From Arachis hypogaea (Eukaryota > Streptophyta > Magnoliopsida > Fabales > Fabaceae): a stretch of DNA of 64,000 nucleotides. Below, one piece after another: positions 10,190-21,629 of the stretch. The stretch covers positions 7,998,001 to 8,062,000 of the forward strand of contig NC_092040.1 of the NCBI RefSeq assembly GCF_003086295.3. The letters run 5' to 3'. Numbering within the stretch: the stretch's first letter is position 1; every line of letters begins with the position of its first letter. Below the pieces are notes generated by a model that did not search any database, had not been told where the DNA came from, and saw only the letters and a list, made by a program, of their open reading frames with translations. Both the position numbers and the translations under genes were made by a program.

Positions 10190-12331
10190 CAAGGTAGTCA
10201 AAATCGCGTTTCATCAACTCGTGAAAATGCACGATTTCACATTTTTGCATCTTCTCTCCGTGTCGGTTTTGCATCTCGTCCAGAACTCACCTGCATCTTG
10301 TGAAATCACCGCGCAAAAACGCAGAGCCGCTGGAATCGCCGATTTGCCGCGATGTTGCGTTCAAGATGGAAGAAGCTCTTTTCTTGGCCCTGATTGCAGC
10401 CCAATCCAACCCAATGGCCCAATCTAAATAGAAGACTATGAAAGATGGGAAGCCTAACAAACTAGCAGTAAATTCATTAATCTCTTAACCTTTCTCATCA
10501 CTTTACAGTTTATCTTCATGACAAAAATTGCTTATCAATTATATTGCAGATTGATTATATTGTTCAATTTAAATATGGTTTTATGCGAATTATAGTAAAT
10601 TTTCAAATTGAGGTTAACTTATGTGTTCATGTTTATTACAAGCATGTATATCATATCAGTATGTTATCTATATGATATACTTTTCGTATTGTTTATTGAT
10701 TTTTCTTCTTTTGAGGTATGCAATTTTAATTATTTAGTAATCTAAAGATATTATTAGTGTATGCTGTTTTTGCTTTATCTATTAAATAATTTTTGAATTC
10801 CTTCTTGTTTGGTTTGAATATTTTAGATATGGAACATGAAACTCGTATTATGAAAGTCAAAGACTCAAGGCTCATTTTTTCTTAATATGCCTTGGTTATT
10901 TTTTAGTTAAGGATAGTTCAACCATCTCTATCTTGCATTAAAGAATGAAGTCCAATTTAATATTTCTTGTTAAAAGTGCAATTCTATTAAGAGAAATTCT
11001 GCTATTAGAATAGAGTTTTTTTTTTTTCAAGTATCAACACATAAAAGACATGAGGTGTGAAATGTAAAGGATACTATGTGAATTAAAAAGAAATAGTATA
11101 ACCTGTAAACTAAAAGAGAAGCAATTTTGCCCAAATAGAGGTTTAGAATTCAGATTGATTGTGTTTTATTGAAAGAGAAACAAGAAACAGTGAGAATAAG
11201 AATAGATAAAAAAAAAGTACTCCATAAAAAACTTTGAATACTCAATTTTAAACCTTCCGTTACACACTTGTACCAACAGATAAAAAGTGAGAAGTGATAA
11301 GATATTGTTCTATTTTGTTTTGCTCTATTTTGTTGAATTACTTAAAATGCTTTATTGATTTTTTTTTTGTTGAATTTTTTTTAACTGAATGATTAAATTG
11401 TTGTTGTGGCATTGAAGACAATTCTTCAATTTTTGTTATGCTAATATTTTTTGTTCAAATTGGATTGTTAAACTTTGTTGTTGAACTTTAGAAAAAAATT
11501 TGCTTTGCTCTATTTTGTTCTGAATTACTTAAAATTTTTTATTGAATTTTTTTGTTGGATTTCTTTTAATTGAATAGTTGAATTGTTGTTGTGGCATTGA
11601 AGACAATTTTTGAATTTTTGTTATGCTAATAGTTTTTGTTCAGATTGAATTGTTGAACTTTGTTGTTGAATTTGGATGGTTATAATTGGAATTAAACATA
11701 ATTTTATAATTTTTGTTGCTGATAAGAATGGAGAAGAACAAGATTTGGATGCTCTAATTTCAAATCCTGATTTAAATAATAGAGCAAATGGTAATAAAGT
11801 TGGTGCTTCTAATGATCTTTTAGCAATTTCTTATCTTGATGATGATGAGTTTGAAGAACTTTTTCAAAGACCTCCTCCTCATGCTCCTGAAAATGAAGAT
11901 GATAATGCAAAAGATTTTATGATTAATGAAGAATAGAAAGATTATTAAATAACTTATTTAGACTTTAATTAATTAGTTGTTCATTATTACTAGTTTGGTT
12001 AGTTTATTTGCTATTTGAAGTTATTTTGGTATTGTATAAATTCGTGAGTTGTGAATTTGTATTTGGATTTGTGAGTTGAGTTGTGAATTTGTATTATGAC
12101 TTATAAATTGTGACTTTTAACTTGTTATCGTATAATATTAGTTATAGTCTTTTAGGTAATTTGGTTTATTTGATATTTATTTTATGATTGGTAAAATAAA
12201 TTTTTGCTATCAAATTTTTCATAATTTTTATATTTTACGAGTCACATTTACGTTCGTTCTTATAATTCAACGAATTACGATTCTAAATTAGGTTAACGAG
12301 TCGAGATAAAAACTACGAGTTCACTACCTTG
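10190..12331. mobile_element. hAT-type DNA transposon (2.1 kb) with 8-bp target duplication
   Basis: The ends are inverted repeats: CAAGGTAGTCAAAATCG on the left and CAAGGTAGTGAACTCG on the right (rc). The flanks 10182-10189 and 12332-12339 are identical (ATTATAAT), the 8-bp duplication of hAT elements. A GC-richer block at 10200-10430 follows the left end, and a short acidic open frame sits near the right end. No BED zinc finger or complete transposase is present, so the copy is deleted or non-autonomous. It lies inside the Helitron candidate and must be younger than it. Confidence 0.8.
11676..11936 (+). pseudogene. Possible C-terminal remnant of a hAT transposase
   Basis: An 86-codon frame ends in an acidic tail ('LDDDEFEELFQRPPPHAPE') after 'DLDALISNPDLNNRANGNK'. 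hAT transposases commonly end in such an acidic stretch after the dimerisation domain, and the frame lies just inside the right end of a hAT element in the expected place. No dimerisation motif is left, so the assignment rests on position and composition. Confidence 0.4.
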
Positions 12332-12918
12332 ATTATAATTATATTACAATTAGCATTTAATGAATAATGCATAATTATACTAATTTAGAAAAATATCTTT
12401 ATTATAATTATTTAAAATTAGTATTTAATGTATTATTAAATTAATTATCAATCAAAAATATTTTTAATTATTTTAATTATATTGATATAATTCTGATTCT
12501 TATTCATTTTACAATAATTTTATTAGTGGCAAGTTACTACATTAATGGTGACCCATTTATATTACAAATATATGAAATGAGAACAGGTATCATTTTTCTC
12601 TTGAAAAATTGTTACTCTAATTTTCTCTCGAACCATAGTAATCAATTCTTTTTTTCAAATCCTTGAATTGTTTAAGACTCATATATTTCTAGATATGAAT
12701 CATCATTCCAAGCAAATAAAAAAAAAGCATCCGTATTCTTTTTGATCTCTTATCAATTTCATAAAATGGACTTTCTATAGACCCCCAACTACCAATTCTC
12801 CCATGAAGAGGGGGCCCGATTTTTCCGATTTTTTTCCATATGATAATAATATGCTAATGACACCGTCAGTTATTCTAATCATAATAAAATTCTTTTCAAT
12901 GCACGGGTTATTCTCTAG

Positions 12919-14189
12919 TTATAAGTCTTTTTAATAATAATATGATATGATAATGGCACAAATTATTCTAATCACGATAAAAATTTATTATTCTAATAAT
13001 GATATGATAAAATTTTATAATTTTAATAAATAAATATATGATGTCTAATGTAAATAATAAAAAATTTACTTAATAATAATTAAACTATATAATTATTTTT
13101 GTTCTAACAAAAGTTATATATAGTATTTTTTGTAGTTCATGAGCCTAAATTTGAGAGTTAACTCATTTCTTTTAATTTGTTATTCTTTCTTTACTACTTC
13201 ATAGAATAAGAATATATTTTTTGTTCTTCATCGAAGTTAATTCTTTTAAGATATAATTTATAAGTATTTTTGGTATTTTTTATATATATACTCATTCTAT
13301 TATATTATTCTTTTAATAATTTAATGATTGATCTTACTCCAACTTATTCTTTTTGTCTAATATTCCAGTGCGATTGTTTTTTACCGCAATCGTTTACAAT
13401 GCACCACATCCATGAAATACCACATCGAGTTATATTCACTGATTTGGATTCTAACTACATGAATGTAAGCGTCCAACGAAGGGGTCATAAACTCTATTTT
13501 ACCGAAAAATAGTGGATCTACTCACATATTATGACCAATCTAAAGTTAGTTTTTTTGGGAGGAGCTCGATTTTTTATTGAGGAATTGTTTTTACGAAGTT
13601 TTGTAGGCTAAGTTGAAGTTCCATTCCTTCCATACTTTCTACGTCTGTCCAAAAATTTTCGAAGTGAAACACATAATGAGATTGAATTCTCTCAATAGTT
13701 TTAATAAATTCGTGTCAAACTCGGAAATACAATTTCAATGATTAGTAATATATTCAAATTTTTTTATTTTAAACTTTTCGTAATTAAAATAATTTTATAA
13801 CATATTGTAATTTTTTTACTGATTTTTTTTTTGCATCAATCCAATGCCAATGAAAAAAACAAGAGTTAGTTTAGTAGGCATGGCGGGTTTTACTGTTTCA
13901 GACTTTAGAAACAAGAGATCGAAAAAGGTAAAAAGAAAAAAAAGAAGAAAAAAGAGTTCTAGTGCATTCTTCTCAATGGATTAAACCTTGGACTCAGGTT
14001 GGATTTTGATTTGGATAGCAAAACCACGTTCTGGACTGGCTTTTCTTCCTAAAACGTGGGTTGTCTATAAAATCACGATTCTAACGAGTTTGCGCTTTTC
14101 CATGGCGTTTATGTGCGGAAACAACTCCACCAACTCGATTAGCAGAACTGTGATGGATGGAAAAAGTAGACGCATAAACTCATGCATTT
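12919..14189. other. AT-rich intergenic DNA, no gene seen
   Basis: Short open frames at 13270-13512 and 13988-14200 match nothing I recognise. From about 14000 the sequence becomes GC-richer and resembles the interior of hAT elements, leading to the hAT-like end described next. Confidence 0.4.
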
Positions 14190-14222
14190 TAGCGAGTTAA
14201 CTCGCGATTTTATCTACCTTAA
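14190..14222. repeat. Orphan hAT-like terminal sequence
   Basis: The reverse complement of 14222-14193 begins TAAGGTAGATAAAATCGCGA, close to the left end of the complete hAT element (CAAGGTAGTCAAAATCGCG at 10190). It is probably the right end of a related copy. No partner end or 8-bp duplication (expected ATATTGTT) is found to the left, so that copy is truncated or rearranged. Confidence 0.4.
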
Positions 14223-14819
14223 TATTGTTTATCATATATCCAATATCGATTTTAAACCATATGTGCCACCCACCCACCTACATTTTGCCAAAAAGCATTT
14301 GTTATTTAATTTGTGTTACATTGTTATGTTTTTTTTTTTGAAAATTTTACCAAAATTTCTCCTACAATTAGGACCCTCTAAAATCGAATACCAGATCTCT
14401 TTTCAAAATAAATTATCTATATTTATATTAATTTATTTCTTTCAGTAAATATAAGATGAGAAGATATCACATCTAATTTAAAATTTTAAAGTGTCAAATT
14501 AATAGATTTTTTATTTTATAAATTCTTCACTTATTTTTATTTTTTTAATAAGACTAATTTTATATACTCTTCACATTTGTAATATTAACAAAAATATCAA
14601 AAAAATGAGACACAAAAAATAATAAAAAATGTTAACTAATAAAAGATCTAAATTAATTAAATTAAAGAAAAATTTACCACAATTATAATGGCAGTGACAG
14701 AATATTGATTGGAGCTTTGAGGAGGGAGTAGTCGAGGAGAGAAGGCGTAATGGTAAGAGAGAGTGAAAGGGCATAGAAATTTTTTTTTGTGAAATAGGGA
14801 GGGAGAGGGGAGGCTATGC
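14223..14819. other. AT-rich intergenic DNA, no gene seen
   Basis: Minus-strand open frames at 14571-14875 are rich in Ser, Leu and Phe and look like translated purine-rich sequence. Nothing else can be supported. Confidence 0.4.
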
Positions 14820-15332
14820 CGTTTTAAATTTGGCTGCGCTCTGGTAAAATTAGCTACTAACGGCCAAGCCGTCAATTAAAAAATAGTTATCAATGACACC
14901 AAAACGCATTGTTTTCTTTATTTAATATTATACCGTCAATAAATATTTAATAATTAAATTTACCATACCGATGACTAGGTGGTCAATAACTTAATTACAA
15001 TTTTTTTTTATTTGAAAAATTATATAAACAACTTACTGACGGCTTTGGCCATTGGTAAATAACAATTTATTTAATTGTGAACTAAAATAATTTTATTAAT
15101 TTTACCGACAGTTAATAAGCTGTCGGCAAACTAATTTTGCAATTTTTTATTAACATTATTTATTGACGACTGTAAGCAACTCCATTGATAATATTTGTAT
15201 GCTCCCAAAATTTACAATCGTCCATAATCTAAATCCAAAAAATAAAAAACTGAGTTTTATTCAGGCCATAGTGGTTTATCAATAGTCAAGCCATCGAAAC
15301 TTCCGTCGATAAATAGGCCCTGTGTAGTAGTC
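14820..15332. mobile_element. CACTA-type transposon end (subterminal repeats)
   Basis: The stretch repeats short motifs in both orientations (GCCGTCAATTAA, GACGGCTTTGGCCATTGGTAAAT, CCGACAGTTAATAAGCTGTCGGC, CGATGGCTTG by rc), the layout of CACTA subterminal repeats where transposase binds. The outer end by reverse complement reads GACTACTACACAGGG, one base off a CACTA terminus. No second terminus or 3-bp duplication could be fixed. Confidence 0.35.
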
Positions 15333-16134
15333 TCGTTTAACTCTACGAAATAAATGGATTTAAACGGACAAGTCAACTTAATTCGTTTGATATTCTCATC
15401 TTATAATTCAGTTTTTATTGTATATTATGAGTTATAATTTGGTTTTAATTATTATTTATTTTTTGTTTATAATTGACATTTTTATTATCAATTTAATGAT
15501 TATTATTTTTATTTTAATGACCAAATAATTATAACTTGAATATCATTCATAAAAGTCTAAAAAATCAGCAATTTTATTAAATTTTGATCAACATGTAATT
15601 AGCAAAGAAAAGTGAGTCATTGAATGAACTTTCACACCATTAAAATTATCATTGATGACTACAAATTACAAAAGTTGCTGGCTCTCTAACATTAACACGT
15701 AATAAGTTCTATTTTCATGTCTTACATTCTATATTTATAGAATTATTATAAGGACACACGTGATAAGTTTTATTTCATGTCTATATTTTATATTCATAAA
15801 ATTATTCTTATACCTCTTAAATACTTACTAACTTGAACGCCAGAGTGTCTTTTGCAGATATCTATCCACTATGTTCTTTGGCGTTCGAGTTATTCTCACT
15901 CCATTAAAAAAAAGGCATATTATAATAGCATAAGAGACTAATTATACCTCGAAAGTTCAATTACACAAAAACACATATCATTTAGCATTTGCAATGTTTA
16001 ACTTTTAGAGCTTTTAAAATTTGTATATGTATTCTTCTAACTAATTTTCAAAACAAAATAAAAATAATTGAAAAACTAACAAGATGATTAAAAACCAATG
16101 CACTGCCACTAGCATGGCAGCAAGGATAGAGGTG
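15333..16134. other. AT-rich intergenic DNA with a short imperfect duplication
   Basis: No gene is visible. Two imperfect copies of about 60 bp lie in tandem at 15696-15815 (ACACGTAATAAGTTC then ACACGTGATAAGTTT, each followed by TTTCATGTCT and a TATATTTATAGAATTATT-like end). Confidence 0.4.
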
Positions 16135-16137
16135 TTA

Positions 16138-17085
16138 GAGCATCTTCAACGGAAGGAAAATTAAAATCCATTTATTGTAGTGTAAGAAGAAAAGAGAAGT
16201 AGTTTTTCCACACCAATTTTAAGAAGAGAGTCTTTCTTTTCAAAATGACTCTATGTATTCAATAATAACTTGCTATTATCTTTAAAATAAATAATTATAT
16301 TAAATTATAATTAATTAAATAATTAAATCATACTTATAATTAATGAATCATTATAATAATTATTTAATATAATTATTAATAAATTAATTATAATTTAATT
16401 ATTTAATTAATTATTATTTAAATAATCATATTAAATTATAATTAATATTATTTAAATAATTAAATAAATAATTATATTAAATAAATATATTTTTATTTAA
16501 TTAATAATTTATATTAATTATTTACATCATAATTAATATAAATAATTATATTAAATTATTATTAAATATTATGTATATTATTATATTAAATTATAATTAA
16601 TTATTTGTATTTACATAAAAAAATAAATTAATATTTTTTATACTTTACAAAATAATTTTTAATTAGGTTGTTTATTTTTATTTATAAAATTTAAAATAAT
16701 AATTACATTATAAAATTAGTTATTGTGATGTAATAGGTTTTATTCATTTGTGATATAATTTTTAAAATTAGTCAATATTATTATGTCATTATTGTTTATA
16801 AAAATAGCTGTTATAAATTATTTTCTTGAATATTAATATCTTTTAATAGTAAATTATTTTTGAATTTATAAATATAAATAATATTATTGAAAAAGATAGT
16901 AACTACATTAATTTTAGTAACTTTAATTAATTAATTAAGTAGAATCACAATAGAGACTAAAGTTAATTCCTCCTAATGGAGAAAAGATGGATGCTTTGAG
17001 TTTCTATTTAACGCAAAAATTGATGTAAAATTATTTTTTATAATAGGTGAACCATAAATAAAGATTGAGATGAGTAGAGATGGTC
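16138..17085. mobile_element. PIF/Harbinger-type MITE candidate with TTA duplication
   Basis: The left end GAGCATCTTCAAC and the right end by reverse complement GACCATCTCTACTC share GA-CATCT. The flanks are TTA (16135-16137) and TTA (17086-17088), the usual PIF/Harbinger target. The interior is extremely AT-rich and non-coding, and 948 bp is long for a MITE. The TIR match is short, so this is a candidate. Confidence 0.4.
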
Positions 17086-17088
17086 TTA

Positions 17089-17215
17089 TAATTAAAATAT
17101 TTTAAATTTTTTATTGGATCAAATTTTCCAGAAATTAATTTTAATATGGAATGGAGATGGTATTTTGGTTGAATATTGATATTTGAAGTGTATTATGATA
17201 TTATGGAGATCATTC
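17089..17215. other. Short AT-rich spacer
   Basis: No gene or site can be supported between the MITE candidate and the G-box array. Confidence 0.4.
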
Positions 17216-17340
17216 AACACGCCTCCCACGTGTTATAACACATCCCCACGTGTTGCAACACGCCCCCCATGTGTTGGCCAATATGCTGTCACGTGTCCAA
17301 CACGTCTCTCACGTATTGCAGAACGTTCTTTACGGGTTGA
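17216..17340. repeat. Six-unit 20-21 bp tandem array carrying G-box motifs
   Basis: Units start at 17216, 17237, 17257, 17278, 17299 and 17320 and follow AACACGYCYCCCACGTGTTGC. Units 1 and 2 carry CACGTG, unit 4 carries TCACGTGTC, and the others are one or two changes away. CACGTG is the plant G-box, bound by bZIP and bHLH factors. The array is much more GC-rich than its surroundings. No adjacent gene is visible; a copia element begins 213 bp further on. Confidence 0.8.
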
Positions 17341-17553
17341 CTTTTCACTTACAAAATCCACTCATCTGTAATTACATTAAATAATCCTTATTTTTAAAAT
17401 AAATACCAATATTTTTTATATATAAAAAAAAATTAGCCCAAATCCTCAGTCTATTATTCATATTATTCATAATTTCTATTGTCAACCTAGAGTCGAAAGA
17501 AATAAGTAAATAGAGATAAGTAAGTTTCGGCCGGTTCGAAAAATAGGGGAAGA

Positions 17554-17850
17554 TATTAAACCACTCTTCCACCTTAGCTCATGATAACAATAAAGACGTC
17601 TCACGGCCCACAAATTTAGCCCCACAGAATACACAAATTAAATTATAATTTAGTCTTTATCTTATCTTATAGTTATCTTTATCTTTATCTCTATCTTATC
17701 TTTATCTACTTTTATCTTTCATAAGCCAATACTCTATATATACTTAGTTTTACCTTCATAGTTTACAATTTTCATTCAACAATCAATAAAATTTCTTCAT
17801 CTTTTTCTTTCACAATTTTCTTATTTTGCTATTCTTTCACAATTTTATTA
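17554..17850 (+). repeat. Left LTR of the copia element
   Basis: It starts TATTAAACCACTCTTCC and ends CACAATTTTATTA. It contains a TATA-like CTATATATAC near 17735 and pyrimidine-rich TTATCTTTATC repeats. It would drive transcription of the element. Confidence 0.93.
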
Positions 17851-19886
17851 TGGTATCAGAGCTCCTCTTGAGCTCTGCTGACATCCATGGATCAAGGAGA
17901 AAGGGCACACCAGCAACTTCATCGGAGTCTCTTTTGGACCTTTCGTCAGCCCAACACTTTTCTTTCATGGCACTTCCTTTCAATGAAGAAGCACGTCCTT
18001 CAAACCAACTTGAGCTTCTGCCAAGTCCAACTACTCATTATCTTTGTTCTTTTAATACCTTTTCTACTGTTAACAATTCTTCAAATCGAGATTCATTCTT
18101 GAATACTTGGATCATTGATTCTGGTGCTACAGATCACATTGCATCAAATTTGTCTTGGTTTATTTCTTACACACAAATTTCTCCTATTATTGTTCATTTA
18201 CCAAATGGTTCTCAAACTACTGTTTCTTATAAAGGCATCGTGCAATTTTCACCATCCTTGGTTCTTCATGATGTTCTTTATTTACCTCATTTCAACTTTA
18301 ATATTATTTCTGTTTCAAAAATTACTTCAGCACTCATATGTGAACTCACTTTTTCATCTTCTTCTTGCACTCTACAGAGCAACAATTTGGGGACAATTGA
18401 TTTGGCCAGAATGAGAGAGGGATTATATGTCTTTGAACCCAATTTCGGTAAAAATCCATCCACTACACACTCCATAAATTCTATCCAATCTCCACCCATT
18501 ACACCTTCCAATATATGGCATTTTCGTTTAGAACACCTTTCCGGGCAAAGACTTAATCATTTACATAAACAATTTCCTTTTATCTCTATGTATCATGACG
18601 AGGTTTGTGATATTTGTCATCTTTCTAAACAAAAGAAACTTTCATTTTCTCAAAGTTTTAACAAAGCCAATGCAAGTTTTGATTTATTACACTTTGATAT
18701 TTGGGGTCCGTTTCGACAAAATTCTATTCATAATCATAAATATTTTTTTACTATTGTTGATGATTTTAGCCGTTTTACATGGGTTACTTTATTAAAATCA
18801 AAAGGAGAAGTACAAAATCAAATAAAAAATTTTATTACTTTAATTGAAACACAATTCAACTCCAAAGTCAAAACTATTCGTTCCGATAATGGACCAGAAT
18901 TTATTTTACCTGATTTTTATGCTTCAAAGGGCATCATTCATCAACGTAGTTGTGTTGAAACTCCTCAACAAAATGGAAGGGTAGAACGCAAGCATCAACA
19001 TATAGCTCGTGCTCTTATGTTTCAATCTAATTTACCATCATCTTTTTGGTCTTATGCTGTTAGACATGATGTTTATTTACTTAATAGAGTTCCATCATCC
19101 GCAATTAATTTTAAAACACCATTTGAGATTTTATTCAATCATCCACCAAATTATTATGACATTAAAGTTTTTGGATGTTTATGTTTTGTTTCTACCCAAA
19201 TGGCAAATAGATCAAAATTTGATCCAAGAGCCAAAAAGGCTGTATTTATTGGCTTTCAATCTGGTTTTAAAGGGTATATTGTTTATGTTTTAGAAGATAA
19301 AAGAATTGAGATTTCTAGAAACGTGATTTTTTATGAAAAGATCTTGCCCTTAGTCACAAAAAATGTCCAATTCCAGACACTCAGCCCAACATTGCCAAAC
19401 ACACCTTCTCAAAAACAAGATTTAGTTAGTCTTCCAGTTGAACCCTCACCTATACCCATTGACCCAACTCCACCTAGTTCTTTATTTTCTCCAACAACCT
19501 CTCCTTCTTCCTCACTATCGTTTCCTAACCAAGTTGAACCCATGACCACCGAATCACTTTCAACACTAGACACCAGTCCACCATCACCTTCTCATCCCCC
19601 GTCACCTTCTTCGCCACCTGAGCAACCCCATCCTCATCATTCTGACCGGCCTCACCGACCTCCAGCATATCTCTCTGATTACTTGTGTAATTCCTCTCTC
19701 ATCTCTACAAATCAATCTCCCTCAAAGTGCAAGTACCCTTTATCTTCAGTTATGTCTTTTTCTTCTCTTTCATCTTCACATAAAAGGTTTCTTTTATCTC
19801 TACATTCTGACGTTGAGCCAAAGTCTTTTAAGGACGCCAATCAACACTCTAATTGGCGTAGTGCTATGAAAGATGAGTTGGACTGA
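17826..19886 (+). pseudogene. Copia Gag remnant, protease and integrase (pol first half)
   Basis: One open frame encodes, in order: a short leader with no recognisable Gag capsid domain or CCHC knuckle; protease ('WIIDSGATDHIA', catalytic Asp); the GAG-pre-integrase HHCC zinc-binding part ('WHFRLEHLSGQRL...CDICHLSKQ', with Glu where Gly is usual); and the integrase core with Asp ('LLHFDIWGPF'), Asp ('IRSDNGPEF') and Glu ('QQNGRVERKH'). A Pro/Ser-rich linker follows. The frame stops at 'MKDELD' where the reverse transcriptase should continue, apparently through a small deletion. The frame opens inside the LTR, so the true start is probably the ATG at 17887 in another frame before a deletion that removed most of gag. 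Confidence 0.88.
17851..17862 (+). other. Primer-binding site of the copia element (tRNA-iMet)
   Basis: TGGTATCAGAGC follows the LTR directly and is complementary to the initiator methionine tRNA 3' end. Confidence 0.92.
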
Positions 19887-19904
19887 CATCTTGAAATGGG
19901 TTAG

Positions 19905-21422
19905 CCGGTTGGATGTAAATGGGTCTATCGCATCAAACGCAAGCCTGACGGTTCAGTTGATCGATATAAAGCACGCCTTGTGGCTAAAGGGTTCACTCAA
20001 ACTGAAGGTGTTGATTTCTTGGAAACTTTCTCCCCTGTTGTCAAGCCTGCCACTATCAGATTAGTCTTGGCATTGGCCTCTATGAAGCATTGGCCTATAC
20101 ATCAGTTGGATGTCAATAATGCTTTCTTACATGGGGATCTTTCTGAGGATGTTTATATGACTCTGCCACCCGGATTTATATCTCCTCAACCGAATCAATG
20201 CTGTAAGCTACTAAAGTCACTGTATGGTTTACGACAATCTAGTCGTATGTGGTATGACAAACTTTCTCATCTTTTGCTATCTCATGGATATCAGCAGACC
20301 TCATCTGATTATAGTTTATTTGTCAAATTCATTGGTGATCAAATTTCTATCCTTTTAGTCTATGTTGACGACATTGTTCTCATTGGTAATTCCATTTCTG
20401 AACTTGCTGCCATTAAGTCTATTTTACACCAACACTTTCGAATTAAAGACTTGGGCCCATTAAAATATTTTTTGGGTAATGAAGTTGCTCAATCAGAGAA
20501 GGGAATTTGCTTATCTCAGAGAAAATATTGTCTTGATCTTTTAGAGGATTCTGGTTTATTAGGTGCTAAACCTGCCTCTGTTCCAATGGATAGTACCACA
20601 AGACTATATCAAGACAAAAGTCCCCTGCTATCCGACCCTTTTGTATATCGTCGTTTGGTTGGCCGTCTTATCTATCTCACCACTACTCGACCGGACATTA
20701 TGTATGCCACTCAACAATTAAGTCAATTCATGGCATCTCCTACTAAATCTCATCTTCAAGCTGCCAAGCATGTGTTACGATATCTGAAAACTAGTCCCGG
20801 CAAAGGACTTTTCTTTCCAAGGGAATCAGAAATTCAGCTTCTCGGCTTCAGCGACTCTGATTGGGCCGGATGTCCTGACACTCGGCGATCTTTAACAGGT
20901 TATTGTTTCTTCTTAGGCAGTTCTTTAGTCTCTTGGAAGACCAAGAAACAAACCACCGTTGCCCGCTCTTCCACGGAAGCAGAATATCATGCACTTGCCA
21001 ACACAACTTGTGAACTTCAATGGATACTAAATGTGCTACAATTTTTACGCATCTCTCCTATCCGCCCACCAGTTTTATATTGTGATAATCAGAGTGCTCT
21101 TCATATTGCTGCTAACCCGGTTTTTCATGAACGGACCAAACATTTAGAGGTTGATTGCCACTTGGTTCGACAAAAAGCTCAAGTTGGAGTGATGAAACTT
21201 CTCCCAATTCCTTCTTCTGGGCAACTAGCTGACATCTTCACCAAGCCTTTGTCTCCTCAACCCTTCCATCTTAATCTGAATAAGCTTAGTGTTCTCGACA
21301 TCTTTCATCCTCCAGCTTGCGGGGGCGTATTAAACCACTCTTCCACCTTAGCCCATGATAACAATAAAGACGTCTCAGGGCCCACAAATTCAGCCCAACA
21401 GAATACACAAATTAAATTATAA
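19905..21422 (+). pseudogene. Copia reverse transcriptase and RNase H (pol second half)
   Basis: The frame resumes at '[20 protein letters not shown]' and shows reverse transcriptase ('[13 protein letters not shown]', '[12 protein letters not shown]', active site 'VYVDD') and RNase H ('[10 protein letters not shown]', '[10 protein letters not shown]', 'ADIFTKPL'). It normally forms one polyprotein with the preceding frame; about 20-30 nt appear to be missing around 19887-19904. The stop codon lies inside the right LTR, as is common in this family. With the frame break and the missing Gag the copy is non-autonomous, although its RT domain is undamaged. Confidence 0.9.
21316..21327 (+). other. 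Polypurine tract of the copia element
   Basis: CTTGCGGGGGCG lies directly before the right LTR. It is the expected plus-strand priming site, interrupted by pyrimidines. Confidence 0.7.
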
Positions 21423-21624
21423 TTTAGTCTTTATCTTATCTTATAGTTATCTTTATCTTTATCTCTATCTTATCTTTATCTACTTTTATCTTTCATAGGC
21501 CAATACTCTATATATACTTAGTTTTACCTTCATAGTTTACAATTTTCATTTAACAATCAATAAAATTTCTTCATCTTTTTCTTTCACAATTTTCTTATTT
21601 TGCTATTCTTTTACAATTTTATTA
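21328..21624 (+). repeat. Right LTR of the copia element
   Basis: It has the same length as the left LTR (297 bp) and about 7 substitutions relative to it. It is followed by GAAGA, the target duplication. Confidence 0.93.
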
Positions 21625-21629
21625 GAAGA

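Larger units (their letters stand above)
10059..12918 (+). mobile_element. Non-autonomous Helitron candidate, interrupted by a hAT element
   Basis: The left end reads A|TCTACTTTAATATATTAAAA, then CTGAATTTTTTCCAAGG and AGGTGTCATTTTT, a common 5' form of plant Helitrons. The right end reads AATGCACGGGTTATTCTCTAG|T, with the terminal CTAG, the GCACGGG motif of the usual subterminal hairpin, and insertion between A and T. Without the nested hAT the element is about 710 bp and has no Rep/helicase, so it would need proteins in trans. The hairpin is degenerate, which lowers confidence in the right end. Confidence 0.6.
17554..21624 (+). mobile_element. Ty1/copia LTR retrotransposon with both LTRs and 5-bp target duplication
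   Basis: Two 297-bp LTRs (17554-17850 and 21328-21624) differ at about 7 positions by eye. They flank a primer-binding site, protease, integrase, reverse transcriptase and RNase H. GAAGA precedes the left LTR (17549-17553) and follows the right LTR (21625-21629). The LTR ends read TA...TA instead of TG...CA. Gag is nearly absent and pol is broken near 19887, so the copy cannot act alone. The small LTR divergence points to recent insertion, of the order of one million years at usual plant rates. Confidence 0.95.

Noticed and set aside
17089..17553. CRISPR-like array at the G-box minisatellite
   Set aside because: Units are contiguous with no spacers, and the window is plant nuclear DNA.
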